A stretch of DNA of 64,000 nucleotides from Salinigranum marinum (GCF_024228675.1 NZ_CP100464.1:62001-126000); one strand, 5' to 3'; numbered from the stretch's first letter, positions 34,449 to 43,779 are shown. Translations and numbers: made by a program. The notes: a model not told the origin generated them from the letters alone.

Positions 34449-34703
34449 TTACGGCTGAAAGTCTAATATCGAATATTCAACCTCGAGAGTCTGAAGAGGA
34501 TGTCGTCGGGGGTACTCACCGTTGATGATCGGCTGCAGGGCCGCTTCGTACTCCTCGATCTCGCTGTCTCGTCCGACGATGTCGTCTGGAACGTACTCGA
34601 CTTTGAGTGTCACTGAAGTTCGTGAGGTTCGTGCATTCTCTACTGGGCGACGATTCAACAACTCGGCTGGGTTGTTGCTCTGAGTCAGACATACATTCTC
34701 CAC
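34449..34703 (-). pseudogene. orc1/cdc6 N-terminal remnant
   Basis: The frame contains VEYVPDDIVGRDSEIEEY followed by EAALQPIINGEYP, the hallmark start of Orc1/Cdc6 proteins just ahead of the P-loop. After INGEYP a one-base shift restores PDDILF, where a whole protein would read on to LYGxxGxGKT. The rest of the gene, including Walker A, is missing. It is a decayed copy of a replication initiator, perhaps of a former replicon captured with the integrase element. The intact Orc1/Cdc6 is at 39681-41153. Confidence 0.7.
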
Positions 34704-34919
34704 GTGAGCCCTTGGAATGCTCCTGCAGAGTTTCAGTAGGTGAAAAACATCCCTCCCCTACACGATAGCCTTCGGTAGTATTCCCAACTTACCTCCGCTG
34801 TGCTGCACTCGCATGAGTATCCAGACAGTGGCAAACAGTTTTCCAACACGATGGCTGATTCATAATACATTCATCAAATGCGATAATTATATGCCAGCTA
34901 GTTGCATATATTAGTGTGT

Positions 34920-35141
34920 ATGGGTAACAGACGACGAAGAGACAAGGCTCACGATATCGGTGACTCGATGCCTGGAACCGAAGGTCACAGTGAGGGAACC
35001 TTCCATGACCGTTATGACACGCAGACGTTCGATCCTTCTGAAGACGACGTAATGTCAGAGGCAGAAGTTGAGGCGTATCTCGATCAGTCCTCGAAGAAGG
35101 AGAAACAGCGCTCGAAAAACACCAAGCGACAGCGTGAGTAG
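34920..35141 (+). CDS. Small charged protein of unknown function
   Basis: A 73-aa protein from ATG 34920, in an AT-rich promoter setting (the preceding 60 bases include ATAATTATATG). It begins MGNRRRRDKAHDIGD and ends in a Lys/Arg-rich helix (SSKKEKQRSKNTKRQRE), with an acidic middle (DVMSEAEVEAYLDQ). It ends one base before the convergent helicase gene. No known motif is visible. Confidence 0.5.
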   Translation: MGNRRRRDKAHDIGDSMPGTEGHSEGTFHDRYDTQTFDPSEDDVMSEAEVEAYLDQSSKKEKQRSKNTKRQRE

Positions 35142-35142
35142 C

Positions 35143-37491
35143 CTACCGCTGCTCGAGTTGTGACCGCGAAACCCTTTTCATCAGCTCATTGGTCTCGAGA
35201 TGTTCCCTCAATGCGGCATAGACGTCAGCACAACTCTCGGCGTCGCTTCGGTGGGGAGATCGTGTTGAAAGTGTCTCCCAGTTTCCAATAAGGACACAGC
35301 GACGCCGAGCCCGTGTGAGTGCGACGTTCAACCGACGTGGGCCCTCATCGGGGAACTCAAGGAACCCCGAATTGCCGTCCTCATTACTCCGAACAAAGGA
35401 CACAATTATTGCCTCACGCTCACCGCCTTGGAAGGAGTCAACCGTATCGACAGTCGTTCGATGTATGCCCTCGATATCGAGCCGCTCCAATGCACTCTTG
35501 ACGGTCCCTTTCTGCGCTGCGTACGCCGTAATGACACCGATATCACTAGGTTTGACACCACTTTGCACGAGTAATTTCACATGATCTGCGACGAGTTGCG
35601 CCTCAGTGGGGTTCTGCCTTGATTTTGTCTCCTTATCCCAGACTTCGCGACCGTCGATATCGACGCCCATCAAGGGTGTCAATCCGTCAATTCGCCAGTC
35701 TCTGTTTCGCTCCCCATGTTCGAGGATGCCATCATAGAACGCCTTGTTGGGGAATGTGGCGATCGCCTCGTTCATCCGGTACTGTCGACGAAGCAGGACG
35801 GCGATGTCGTCGTCATAAACATCGAGTAGATGCTCGAACAGTGAGATATGCATCGCCTCCTCCTTCGAGTGCTCATCAGCACAGTACGGTGGTAGCTGCT
35901 TGTGGTCTCCCGCGAGGATGATTTTGTTTGCTGCATTGACCACGATAGCCGTCGATGGACGACTGGCCTGTGTAGCTTCGTCGACGATGGCGACGTCGAA
36001 CTCATTTCGATCGAAACGGGCTGCACCGCTGGTCGTTGAAGCAACCACCTGTGCGAAATCAATATTCTCACCGACGTATTCTCGTTTGACCACTGAATTC
36101 CGTGAATTCGAACCAACACGAGCGATCCGAAATACCGGATCCTCCGAGTCTTCGGGTGGTTGAGCGAGTGCATGGAGCGTTCCTTCCTCTGGGTCATCGA
36201 TGGTACTGTCGCCCACAAGGAGGTTGTCCACAGCTTGATTCGAATGAGCTGTCACGAGCACTCGCTCACCACTGTCAACGGTATGTTTGATGACAGCCGT
36301 TAAGGTCCTCGTCTTACCGGTTCCTGGCGGTCCGTGAATACAGAGGAGGTCCTCCGCCGCATCTGCCCAGTTAAGAGCTGTTTGCTGCCATTTATTCAGC
36401 GAAATTTCAGGGGTGATGGTGTTGAACGCAGTCCGTTTAAACCGTGGTGATCGATCGCCAGTCAGAAGACCTCGTTTGATCTTCGTGGCTTGGAGTTGCT
36501 TCAGCGCCGTCAGACGGCGTTCATAGGGGACAGGATTCAACAGTGCAAACGCCCAGAGCACTTCCGACTCGGAGTCAAACGCACGCTTGACCGCGCTTTG
36601 ATTATCGGTCGTCGACCAATCGATATTGAAGCCGATCTCGTTACCTGCGGTGAACACGACACGGGCTTCAAGGGGGAATCCTGCGTGGCGGGTATCCGAA
36701 TCAAGGATCACATCTGTCTTCGGATAGATACCGTAGTCCGCGGTGATATCAACGTTCTCAGCATCATTCCTATCGTCACTCACGTCTTTTTGACAGACGT
36801 ACAGCGTGCCATGTTCGCGAGAGGGCTGAGTTCCGATCGGAACCAGACCGGAGACCGCTTGATTGCGACGTTCGAGTTGATACCGGTCGTTGTCGGTGAA
36901 CGTTTCCCAACCCGCTTCTCGCTCGGTCTCCCGTTCAGTCTCGACAAATGCATACATCTCATCGAACCAAGCATTCTGCTCACTCTGGGGGATCGGGGTC
37001 GTCGCCCTTACCAAGGGCGGAGGAAGCGGTGTGTCTGCGTCTGGTACCTGGGGTGGCTGCGCCGGGGGGTGATCTGGATGCCAAAAACGCATCCGTTTCG
37101 AGAGATATGTCTGTTCAATCTCTTTGACAGCAGACGACCGTAGTTTTCGAAATATTTTGCAATGATATGAGACGCTGGGAGATTCTTCGATGGTAGAATA
37201 CAACACATATTCACCGGTTGGCATTGGATCATCGGCTCCGTGAAGCGGGATAACGTAGTGGGAGTTGTACTCAGGATGTTCGAGGTGAGAATACTGACTG
37301 AAGAACTCTCCGATCTCCTCAACGGAAACCGGAATGTCCGTCTCCCACTCTTTGCGAACTTGGTATTGTCCTTGATTAATCTCCAGTAGAGACATCGCAG
37401 CGGGATCTGTACTCTCGGCGATCGTCTGGACCCACTCCTTCACAGAACGAATGTCAAAACGTGTAAGCATATAGGTTGTCCATTTGTACAT
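35143..37491 (-). CDS. UPF1/DNA2-like superfamily 1B helicase
   Basis: A 782-aa protein; a start at Met8 (37470) is also possible. The C-terminal two-thirds carry all SF1B motifs: NKWQQTALNWA (Q), HGPPGTGKTRTLTAV (I), VAIVDEATQASRPSTA (II), ILAGDHKQLPPY (III), LLRRQYRMNEAIATFPNKAFYDG (IV), VDTVDSFQGGEREAIIVSFVRS (V) and LNVALTRARRRCVLIGN (VI). The N-terminal 330 residues are specific to this subfamily and have no nuclease signature. Related stand-alone helicases occur in plasmids and defence islands and may unwind RNA or DNA. It is upstream of the integrase on the same strand. Confidence 0.85.
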   Translation of the reverse strand: MYKWTTYMLTRFDIRSVKEWVQTIAESTDPAAMSLLEINQGQYQVRKEWETDIPVSVEEIGEFFSQYSHLEHPEYNSHYVIPLHGADDPMPTGEYVLYSTIEESPSVSYHCKIFRKLRSSAVKEIEQTYLSKRMRFWHPDHPPAQPPQVPDADTPLPPPLVRATTPIPQSEQNAWFDEMYAFVETERETEREAGWETFTDNDRYQLERRNQAVSGLVPIGTQPSREHGTLYVCQKDVSDDRNDAENVDITADYGIYPKTDVILDSDTRHAGFPLEARVVFTAGNEIGFNIDWSTTDNQSAVKRAFDSESEVLWAFALLNPVPYERRLTALKQLQATKIKRGLLTGDRSPRFKRTAFNTITPEISLNKWQQTALNWADAAEDLLCIHGPPGTGKTRTLTAVIKHTVDSGERVLVTAHSNQAVDNLLVGDSTIDDPEEGTLHALAQPPEDSEDPVFRIARVGSNSRNSVVKREYVGENIDFAQVVASTTSGAARFDRNEFDVAIVDEATQASRPSTAIVVNAANKIILAGDHKQLPPYCADEHSKEEAMHISLFEHLLDVYDDDIAVLLRRQYRMNEAIATFPNKAFYDGILEHGERNRDWRIDGLTPLMGVDIDGREVWDKETKSRQNPTEAQLVADHVKLLVQSGVKPSDIGVITAYAAQKGTVKSALERLDIEGIHRTTVDTVDSFQGGEREAIIVSFVRSNEDGNSGFLEFPDEGPRRLNVALTRARRRCVLIGNWETLSTRSPHRSDAESCADVYAALREHLETNELMKRVSRSQLEQR

Positions 37492-37590
37492 TCTTACAAA
37501 TTATAATATTTGCTACTGAATTCACTGACATAATAGCTTCCTTCATACGGATAATGAGGAGAGTGGAATTTCGCACTGGTTCTATATCTT

Positions 37591-38589
37591 CTAAATGAAT
37601 CCATTATTCGACGTGGGAGTAGTTGGAGGCGATAGTCGATGATACCCCTCTGCCTTGGCAAGTGCGAGATAGGCAGCGTCGATATCGCATCCGGAGAGAT
37701 GGACGTAGCGGGCAGGTACCTTCGAGCCCTGGACCCAGCCAAACCAGCCACAGAGTTGCGCTTCAGTTAGCCAGTTCGCGAGTTGTGTGGCGCGGCTGTG
37801 CCTGAAGTGATGTGGATTCACTGGCTTCTCGATACCAGCTCGTTTGCGGGCACGTTCGAGAAGGCGAAGCCGGATGTAGTTATATCCGATCTGTTCATCC
37901 GGAGTTCCTTGGTCGACCTTGCACCAGAGGGGTTGCTGTGAGCGCGGATCTGGATGGGTTTCGAGCCATCGAGTGACATGAGGTTCGGATTCGATAAGCA
38001 GGAGACGTCTCGCCCCAGTCTTCCCCATGACGACGACACGCTTCCCGATGAGTCCGTCTTCGATATCTCCGACACGAAGATCGATGAATTCGCCTATTCG
38101 AGCACCCGTTTCCCAAAGGACAGCAATAAATGCTCGATCTCGATCGTTCACACAATGCTCAATCATAGCAGCGACATCGTCTGGCGTAAGCAGATGCCGC
38201 GGGAGTAGTCGGCGATAGGATTCGGGCCCCCGTCGAATCCACTTCGTCTCTTCAGGATCCTCACCATCGTTGAGCCACCGATAGAACTGCTTGAGACCCT
38301 GCTTATAATCCCCAATCGTGGACTGTTCGGATCCACGGATATGGAACCATTCTACGAGGTTCTCGATATCAGTGCGATCAAGCTGATCGAATCGGTCGTC
38401 TCCGAGATGTTCCGCGATAACTTTGAGATGAGCAGTAAGTTTCTGACGCCGCGCAGCTCCGATTCCAGTGAGCAGGCAAGCGCGGTGATACTCTCCAATC
38501 AAGCGTTTATTGACTTCATGGATCTTCGGAGATCGTTCAATACTTTGCAATATCCGTGCCACACAGGCATCATAGTCCATTGTCGGCAT
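37591..38589 (-). CDS. Tyrosine recombinase (XerC/D-like integrase)
   Basis: A 332-aa protein. The N-terminal SAM-like core-binding domain covers residues 1-115 (LKVIAEHLGDDRFDQLDRTDIENLVEWF, QSTIGDYKQGLKQFYRWLND). The catalytic domain has Arg in TGARIGEFIDLR, Lys in the beta hairpin VVVMGKTGARR, HHFRHSRAT with His and Arg, and the nucleophile Tyr in PARYVHLSG. All active-site residues are present, so the enzyme should be active. A GTTACCCCAC inverted repeat lies 170 bases upstream of its start and a related one at 33154, which may be the sites on which it acts or acted. Confidence 0.9.
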   Translation of the reverse strand: MPTMDYDACVARILQSIERSPKIHEVNKRLIGEYHRACLLTGIGAARRQKLTAHLKVIAEHLGDDRFDQLDRTDIENLVEWFHIRGSEQSTIGDYKQGLKQFYRWLNDGEDPEETKWIRRGPESYRRLLPRHLLTPDDVAAMIEHCVNDRDRAFIAVLWETGARIGEFIDLRVGDIEDGLIGKRVVVMGKTGARRLLLIESEPHVTRWLETHPDPRSQQPLWCKVDQGTPDEQIGYNYIRLRLLERARKRAGIEKPVNPHHFRHSRATQLANWLTEAQLCGWFGWVQGSKVPARYVHLSGCDIDAAYLALAKAEGYHRLSPPTTPTSNNGFI

Positions 38590-38756
38590 GACAGCCTACA
38601 AGATATGCGCTGTGGCTATCTCAATAATCGAGGTTCCGTTTTAGGGCCGCGACTGATCCACTACTGAACAGCAACTATAGAGAAATAAACGACGAGAGAG
38701 ACTGAGGAGAGCGTTCACACATCGAGACTGGTGAGTAATACTCGGCGTAACCTCAA

Positions 38757-38797
38757 GTTACCCCACAAATTCATGTATTATGGATTCGTGGGGTAAC
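38757..38797. repeat. Inverted repeat with GTTACCCCAC arms, right copy
   Basis: GTTACCCCAC (38757-38766) and GTGGGGTAAC (38788-38797) are perfect 10-bp arms, extended imperfectly inwards to 16 bases. The right arm ends one base before the ATG at 38799. The location between the integrase and the next gene, and the similarity with the site at 33154, fit an attachment site. An operator for the 38799 gene is the alternative. Confidence 0.5.
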
Positions 38798-38798
38798 T

Positions 38799-39188
38799 AT
38801 GAACGAGGAGCCACCTGAGAAACCACCGGCACCAGACCTACCGAAGTATCTTCGTGAACCACTCGAGAAACAGTCACCAGAGCGGCTGGAGACGGTTGCG
38901 ACATACGCGACCGAGCTCGCCGAGTGGAAACGACACCAACGCCAGCAAGAACTCGAACGGCGACGAGCGGAGGACGAGGTTGACGATGAAGAACTCCAGA
39001 AACTCGAGGACTGCGGGATCTCTACAGATCCAGAGGAGTACGAGGACGTCCCGAGTAGCGGAGCGTACATCACGATCAAAACGACCAAACAGACGGCCGA
39101 AAAATCGTACCGGTACCTGTACTGGCAGTGGCGGGAGGGAGACACGTGGAAAAACGAGTACATCGCACCAGTTAACCCGAAACAATAA
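38799..39188 (+). CDS. Haloarchaeal hypothetical protein beside integrase
   Basis: A 129-aa protein. The N-terminal part is acidic and proline-rich (EEPPEKPPAPDLPKYLREPLEKQ), followed by a long helix (RLETVATYATELAEWKRHQRQQELERRRAEDEVDDEELQKLED), and a C-terminal strand-rich part GAYITIKTTKQTAEKSYRYLYWQWREGDTWKNEYIAP. The last part has the look of a small nucleic-acid-binding domain. I have the impression that such proteins are common next to haloarchaeal integrases, but cannot name a function. Confidence 0.6.
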   Translation: MNEEPPEKPPAPDLPKYLREPLEKQSPERLETVATYATELAEWKRHQRQQELERRRAEDEVDDEELQKLEDCGISTDPEEYEDVPSSGAYITIKTTKQTAEKSYRYLYWQWREGDTWKNEYIAPVNPKQ

Positions 39189-39266
39189 GCCACGGAGGAA
39201 GCACAACCGACTCATCGACCGGGAGATCAACAGCTAAGAGATCTACCAACGAATCATGGCTGGCAT

Positions 39267-39552
39267 CACATCGATACAGGGGTCTGTTTTGATTGGCAGA
39301 CGGTGTGGCGAACACATCGATACAGGGGTGTATTAGAGATCTCGACACTGCCCCTGAACACTTCGATAGAGGGGTGTGTCGTGTCGCACTGTTTACCCGA
39401 AAACACATCGATAGAGGGGTGTTCTTGACGAGCCGAGGAGGTACAATCGCGTTTTCCGTATTCATCGAACTCGTTTCTGACTTGAAGTAGATCGCTCGAA
39501 ATTCAGAGATAGAACTCGATTGGAGGCGAATCACACATCGATAGAGGAGTGT
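39267..39552 (+). repeat. Origin-type repeats downstream of orc1/cdc6
   Basis: Five copies of the repeat ACACATCGATAGAGGGGTGT in one orientation: 39267-39285 (partial, ACAGG variant), 39312-39331 (ACAGG variant), 39358-39377 (TTCG variant), 39403-39422 (exact) and 39533-39552 (GGAGT variant). They surround the 3' side of the orc1/cdc6 gene. With the G-run at one end they resemble haloarchaeal origin recognition boxes. Confidence 0.75.
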
Positions 39553-39680
39553 GACGCGCGTCTGACAGAGAGCGGACAGTCATCAAATACCGAAACGATA
39601 GCAATCGCTCCTTCACATCGGGAGAGAAATCCATGTAGTGGATCCCATCCGGATGATCCACACGTACAAAAAGAATCTTC

Positions 39681-41153
39681 TTACATCGCGTTCCGGATCT
39701 GGGCCTTGACGACGCTTTCTATCTCCGACTGTGAAACCGTGTCGATCCGAGAGTCTTCGCGAAGCGTTTCGAGAATCGTCTCGGGTCGTTCTGCGAACCG
39801 GAACTCGAGGAACATGCCCGAGCTGGGACCGTGGCTGCGACGCTCGAATTCAACAAGCGAGTACGTCGTCAGCTCCTTCATTTTGTTGACATATGTCTCT
39901 TGGTGGTACTGATCGGCGTCGATGGCGTCGGTGAGGAATTGGTACACTCTGTACCCAGTGGTACTTCGGGCTGTACTGTCGGAGGTCTGAGCGGCGACCG
40001 CCGCGGTCGCGAAGAGGCAGAGTTTCTTTTGCGTACTGATGCCCCGAACTACCTCGAGGACGCGGTTCTTTTCGACTTTGTCCTGTGCTTTTCGGACGTG
40101 GATTTCTCGGATACGGTCGTTTCCTTCGCGTTCAGCGAGTTCGCCAGCCACTCGCATCAGGTCGATTGCCTTTCGGGCGTCACCATGCGTCTGAGCTGCA
40201 AACGCCGATGCGAGCGGTATCACGTCATCTTCGAGAACATCCTCGAAGAACGCGTCCTGGCGACGGCGCAGGATCGCCTGGAGTTGATTCGCGTCATAGT
40301 CATCGAAGTGGACGTCCTCGGGAGTGAACGAACTCAGCGCGCGGCTTCCGACCGATTCCATCATTTTCGTGTCGTTGGAAATAGCGACGACGGAGATGTG
40401 AGCGCTGAGATCATCGTTGGCGCCGGCTCGCGAGAGCTGGTAGAGAAGTCTCGAAAAGGCTGGTTCTTTCTTATCGCGACGGCCAACGAGCATATCGAGT
40501 TCGTCGAGCACGAACACCGCCGAGTCGAAGTTCTCGTTGACGATCCGGTAGAGTTCGTCCCACTTCTCCTTGGTCGCCACCCCGTGTTTGGGGACTTCGA
40601 CCTCGACGCCGGCCTCGTTGGCAGCTTGTTTCGCGAGTTCGTACACGGCGACTCCCAGCGTGTCGAGGTCCTGGCAGTTCACCTCGATGGTGCCAAAGCG
40701 GATATCTCGAGTTTCACAGATGCGGCTGATGTTGTGACAGACGGCCTTCGTGATGAGTGACTTTCCAGTCCCCGACGGACCGTACAAGAAGAGGTTCGGG
40801 GGTTTGTTGTCTCCGAGAGCCACACGGAGCATCTTGGTCACCTCTTGCAGTTGGTCGTCACGACCAACGATTCGGTCCTCTTCGACGACGTGTGTCGGGT
40901 CGAGAAGGGCTCGTTCGCGGATGAGGCGGTTCTGTTCGTCGAATTCGAGCAACATATCCTCGATCGACTGTGACCCCTCCCCGGAGCTGTCTCGCTCCGG
41001 TCGTTCGGAGCTGTCATCATCAACTTCCGAAAACTCGTCCCCGACCTCAGCCTCGTGATCGGTACCCGCCGACGAGAGATCGGCCTGCGTCGTCTGCTCG
41101 TCCTCCGTCGAATCCCCCTCTTGAGAAGATCCCTCGGAGTCTTCGGTAGCCAT
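39681..41153 (-). CDS. orc1: Orc1/Cdc6 replication initiator
   Basis: A 490-aa protein from ATG 41153; a start nine codons earlier (41180) is possible. An acidic disordered N-terminus (about 75 residues) precedes the AAA+ part: RALLDPTHVVEEDRIVGRDDQLQEV, Walker A LYGPSGTGKSLITKAV near residue 130, Walker B VFVLDELDMLVGRRDK, sensor 1 VVAISND, and GDARKAIDLMR (sensor 2). A C-terminal winged helix follows (VYQFLTDAIDADQYHQETYVNKMKELTTYSLVEFE). It should bind the flanking repeats and load the MCM helicase. The repeats on both sides identify this as the replicon's own initiator. Confidence 0.92.
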   Translation of the reverse strand: MATEDSEGSSQEGDSTEDEQTTQADLSSAGTDHEAEVGDEFSEVDDDSSERPERDSSGEGSQSIEDMLLEFDEQNRLIRERALLDPTHVVEEDRIVGRDDQLQEVTKMLRVALGDNKPPNLFLYGPSGTGKSLITKAVCHNISRICETRDIRFGTIEVNCQDLDTLGVAVYELAKQAANEAGVEVEVPKHGVATKEKWDELYRIVNENFDSAVFVLDELDMLVGRRDKKEPAFSRLLYQLSRAGANDDLSAHISVVAISNDTKMMESVGSRALSSFTPEDVHFDDYDANQLQAILRRRQDAFFEDVLEDDVIPLASAFAAQTHGDARKAIDLMRVAGELAEREGNDRIREIHVRKAQDKVEKNRVLEVVRGISTQKKLCLFATAAVAAQTSDSTARSTTGYRVYQFLTDAIDADQYHQETYVNKMKELTTYSLVEFERRSHGPSSGMFLEFRFAERPETILETLREDSRIDTVSQSEIESVVKAQIRNAM

Positions 41154-41190
41154 GTCACGAACCTTACTCGCATGGGACAAAAGTGTTCCC

Positions 41191-41931
41191 CACCCCTATC
41201 GATGTGTGAATGGGAGAATTAATCCCGTCTAACGACAGTCTGACGGCTTTCTCGGTCGGTCTTAGTCGGTCATCCCGCCACGGGTGACGAAGTGTTATGG
41301 AGAGATTCCGCCTCGAAGAGACAGACACCCCTCTATCGATGTGTTCGATGTCTCGAAGGGGTGGGGGGTAATCGAGGATCGCGACCGTCTCGGGAGAGCT
41401 ATGACAACCCACGAGAGGCCCGGAATCACGGGGATAACGCCACGATAGGACGGATTTGGAGAGTTCCATCAGGCGGTGAAAGCAGCGTCCTTCCTCTTCT
41501 TCTTCTAGCTTGCTAGAACAAACACTCACACACACCTCTATCGATGTGTTCGATGTGTTCTCGACACTCTCAGTTGTGTCCTCTTTACGAGGACGGGTTC
41601 GTGCACCGCTTCCGTCTTCTCTCTGACGTGGGGAAGTGTCGGATCCGGGTGTCTCACGGGCTATCGCGGCTGCCTATACCTGTGGATCATTTCGACCCTG
41701 CTCGATTGGTTACCCTACCCCTCCGCGTGAACAGATAGAACACATCGATAGAGGGGTGTCTGTGTCAGCAGGAACACGACGACGGTGTGGGATCAGTCCG
41801 TGTATCGAGTCCAATGACTCGGTGGGGAGTGGACTCAACCCGAAGCTTTTCGGGTAGAATCCCTCTACTCCCGTCACGTTTCGTATTCACTCTACCATTC
41901 AGGGTGCCGTTACACATCGATAGAGGGGTGT
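41191..41931. repeat. Origin-type repeats upstream of orc1/cdc6 (putative oriC)
   Basis: Copies of the same 20-bp repeat as at 39267 occur inverted at 41191-41207 (shorter), 41325-41344 (exact complement) and 41530-41549, then in direct orientation at 41740-41759 and 41912-41931 (both exact). A half copy is at 41937-41948. The gap 41154-41973 holds no gene. Opposed repeat groups beside orc1/cdc6 with unwinding-prone sequence between are the usual haloarchaeal origin layout. The unwinding element itself is not obvious to me. Confidence 0.75.
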
Positions 41932-41973
41932 CCGAAACACTTCGATACCACCGAGTCACCGTACCATCTCGAC

Positions 41974-42993
41974 TCAGTTCTCGACGAACGCTAAGTCGTC
42001 TGGTGTATACGAGTACAGTGGGCAGTCGTTCATGTCACAGTACGCCGAAAGCTCTTCAGGTGGTATCGTCTCACCGTTGAACTCCCCATCGAACGCGACA
42101 TGGATCTCGTCGCTGGTCTGATCGACAACGACCGCGACGTTGGGATCGTCGTGGTTAGTGTTGATGACCCGATCTCCGAGTACGAACGGGTTCGATGCGG
42201 CCTCTACATTCGTGTTTTTGTACGTGTAACACCTGATGTTCTGATTGTGGCAGTAGGAGGCGAGCTTTGCGGGGTGAATGGTCCGCCAGTCACCGGGGCC
42301 CTCGTCGAGAATCGAGGGGAACGTCACCTGGATCGCCTCGCCTTCCATGGTCTGGCCCATGATGTTCGCCTCGTGCTCCGGCGGAAGCACGTCGATCACG
42401 ACACCGACAGACGGGTCGCCATCGGCTTTTTTAATGACCCGATCACCCGGCGTGAACGGACTCGACGGCAGCTGATTCATATGAGCCGTGTTCGGACCCA
42501 AATCGATGAGTTCGTTCATCGGCCGGACCGAAAGATGATCCAACTTGCCCTGGGTGTCACCGGTATACTCGGACTCTGCTGTCACCTTCGACTCCAGCGT
42601 ACGCGTACGGACCCACCCGAGAAGTACGAGCGCGTCTTCGTTGTCACGATGCCACGCCATGACGATGATATCGTCGTCCGGGTCGCTCTCGTAGAGACGC
42701 TGCGCAAGGAACGCTGAAACGTCCCGCGACGTCTTGACGTCGACGGTGTAACCGAAAATCTCGAAGTCGTGACCAGAGAAACTCTCGGGATTACACAAGC
42801 GCAGGGCTTCGTCGTTCTGCCAGTGCCACATCTCCACCGGGAGGTACTCGCGACAAAACGCCTCGAAGGCGCGTTCTCCGAGATTTCCGATACGCATAAG
42901 ATCGATATTGCCGTTTCCGGTTTCGGTGACCTGTTTGAGCGCTTGATGATGAGCACGTTCGCGATCGACCTCATCCGGGCGGTAGCGGTACAT
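41974..42993 (-). CDS. PD-(D/E)XK-like protein with duplicated GDRVI domain
   Basis: A 339-aa protein. Residues about 35-95 look like a restriction-type nuclease core: NLGERAFEAFCREYLP (Glu), then GHDFEIFGYTVDVKTS with D and the D-x-K pair. Two copies of a small beta domain follow, FTPGDRVIKKADGDPSVGVVIDVL near residue 180 and FVLGDRVINTNHDDPNVAVVVDQ near 270, each followed by a second motif with LASYC or LSAYC. The repeated domain resembles KOW/SH3-like modules. It lies against the origin repeats, so it might act in plasmid maintenance, exclusion or defence. Function is not established. Confidence 0.6.
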   Translation of the reverse strand: MYRYRPDEVDRERAHHQALKQVTETGNGNIDLMRIGNLGERAFEAFCREYLPVEMWHWQNDEALRLCNPESFSGHDFEIFGYTVDVKTSRDVSAFLAQRLYESDPDDDIIVMAWHRDNEDALVLLGWVRTRTLESKVTAESEYTGDTQGKLDHLSVRPMNELIDLGPNTAHMNQLPSSPFTPGDRVIKKADGDPSVGVVIDVLPPEHEANIMGQTMEGEAIQVTFPSILDEGPGDWRTIHPAKLASYCHNQNIRCYTYKNTNVEAASNPFVLGDRVINTNHDDPNVAVVVDQTSDEIHVAFDGEFNGETIPPEELSAYCDMNDCPLYSYTPDDLAFVEN

Positions 42994-43164
42994 TCGGGTG
43001 AAGGCGATGTTGATATCGACATGAACGTTCGCCCGTGATTCTCAGCTAATAGAATAACCGGGGAGATCAAAGGTTCGGTGGGACTCTCGCCTTGACCAGT
43101 TTGCCAGCTTACGCTCCTGACTCTGAGTATCAGTAAAAGACAAAAATACTTCGTAGAATGATCT

Positions 43165-43779
43165 CTACCGACCTGAGGAATCTATTAAATCACTCATTAC
43201 CGTCACAATCAAATCCTCAGAGAGGTTGAGGCTATCGAGATATTCGAACAACTCGTCAGCGCTAGGTTGCACCCTGTTCTCAGACTCCCGAAAGTCATTG
43301 AGTCGAATCTCGTGGGGGGATTCAGAATCATTCCTCGATAGTGACTCATTGTTATGGACTAGTCGATCGGCGATTCTCTCGATCGTCTCAATGGCTTCTG
43401 AAACGTCCATTCCATCAGCTGACCTGACGATGGACCGACGCGTCGTCACCTGCGGCGAACGTTCACTCATCTCGCCACTCTCGCCAGCGACACTGCGGAA
43501 AAGCAGGTCCAGAAACAGCGTGTGTATCAGCTTCTGTTTGAGCTCAGGGACGGACTTTTCGTCAACTCCCAGTCGTTGCAGATCGAACTGGTTGAATAGT
43601 TGCTGAGCAGTCCGAATCGTCTCAATGAATTCTTCCTCTCGGCGGATTTCTTCATTCGCGAGCCCTGGATCGCCAGATACCATCGCCGCAACGTTTCTCG
43701 CTGGTTGCTCGTCAAGACCGTATTCTTTCAATATTGAAACCCACTCGTGGTGAAGTTCCATGGTTATTTTTTGAATCAT
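43165..43779 (-). CDS. Helical hypothetical protein
   Basis: A 204-aa acidic protein predicted to be largely helical (HHEWVSILKEYGLDEQPARNVAAMVSGDPGLANEEIRREEEFIETIRTAQQLF). The C-terminal part (SADELFEYLDSLNLSEDLIVTVMSDLID) is a possible small helical bundle. I recognise no domain. It is about 190 bases from the end of the hypothetical gene upstream (after the origin gene) and is preceded by a strong hairpin at 43933-43969. Confidence 0.55.
   Translation of the reverse strand: MIQKITMELHHEWVSILKEYGLDEQPARNVAAMVSGDPGLANEEIRREEEFIETIRTAQQLFNQFDLQRLGVDEKSVPELKQKLIHTLFLDLLFRSVAGESGEMSERSPQVTTRRSIVRSADGMDVSEAIETIERIADRLVHNNESLSRNDSESPHEIRLNDFRESENRVQPSADELFEYLDSLNLSEDLIVTVMSDLIDSSGR

Noticed and set aside
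36490-37143. 217-codon plus-strand frame opposite the UPF1-like helicase
   Set aside because: It shows no motif and lies fully inside the N-terminal part of a well-supported gene.
39267-41948. Repeats with spacers resembling a CRISPR array
   Set aside because: Spacing is irregular (about 26 to 190 bases), orientation changes, the repeats lie around orc1/cdc6, and no cas gene is present. They fit an origin.
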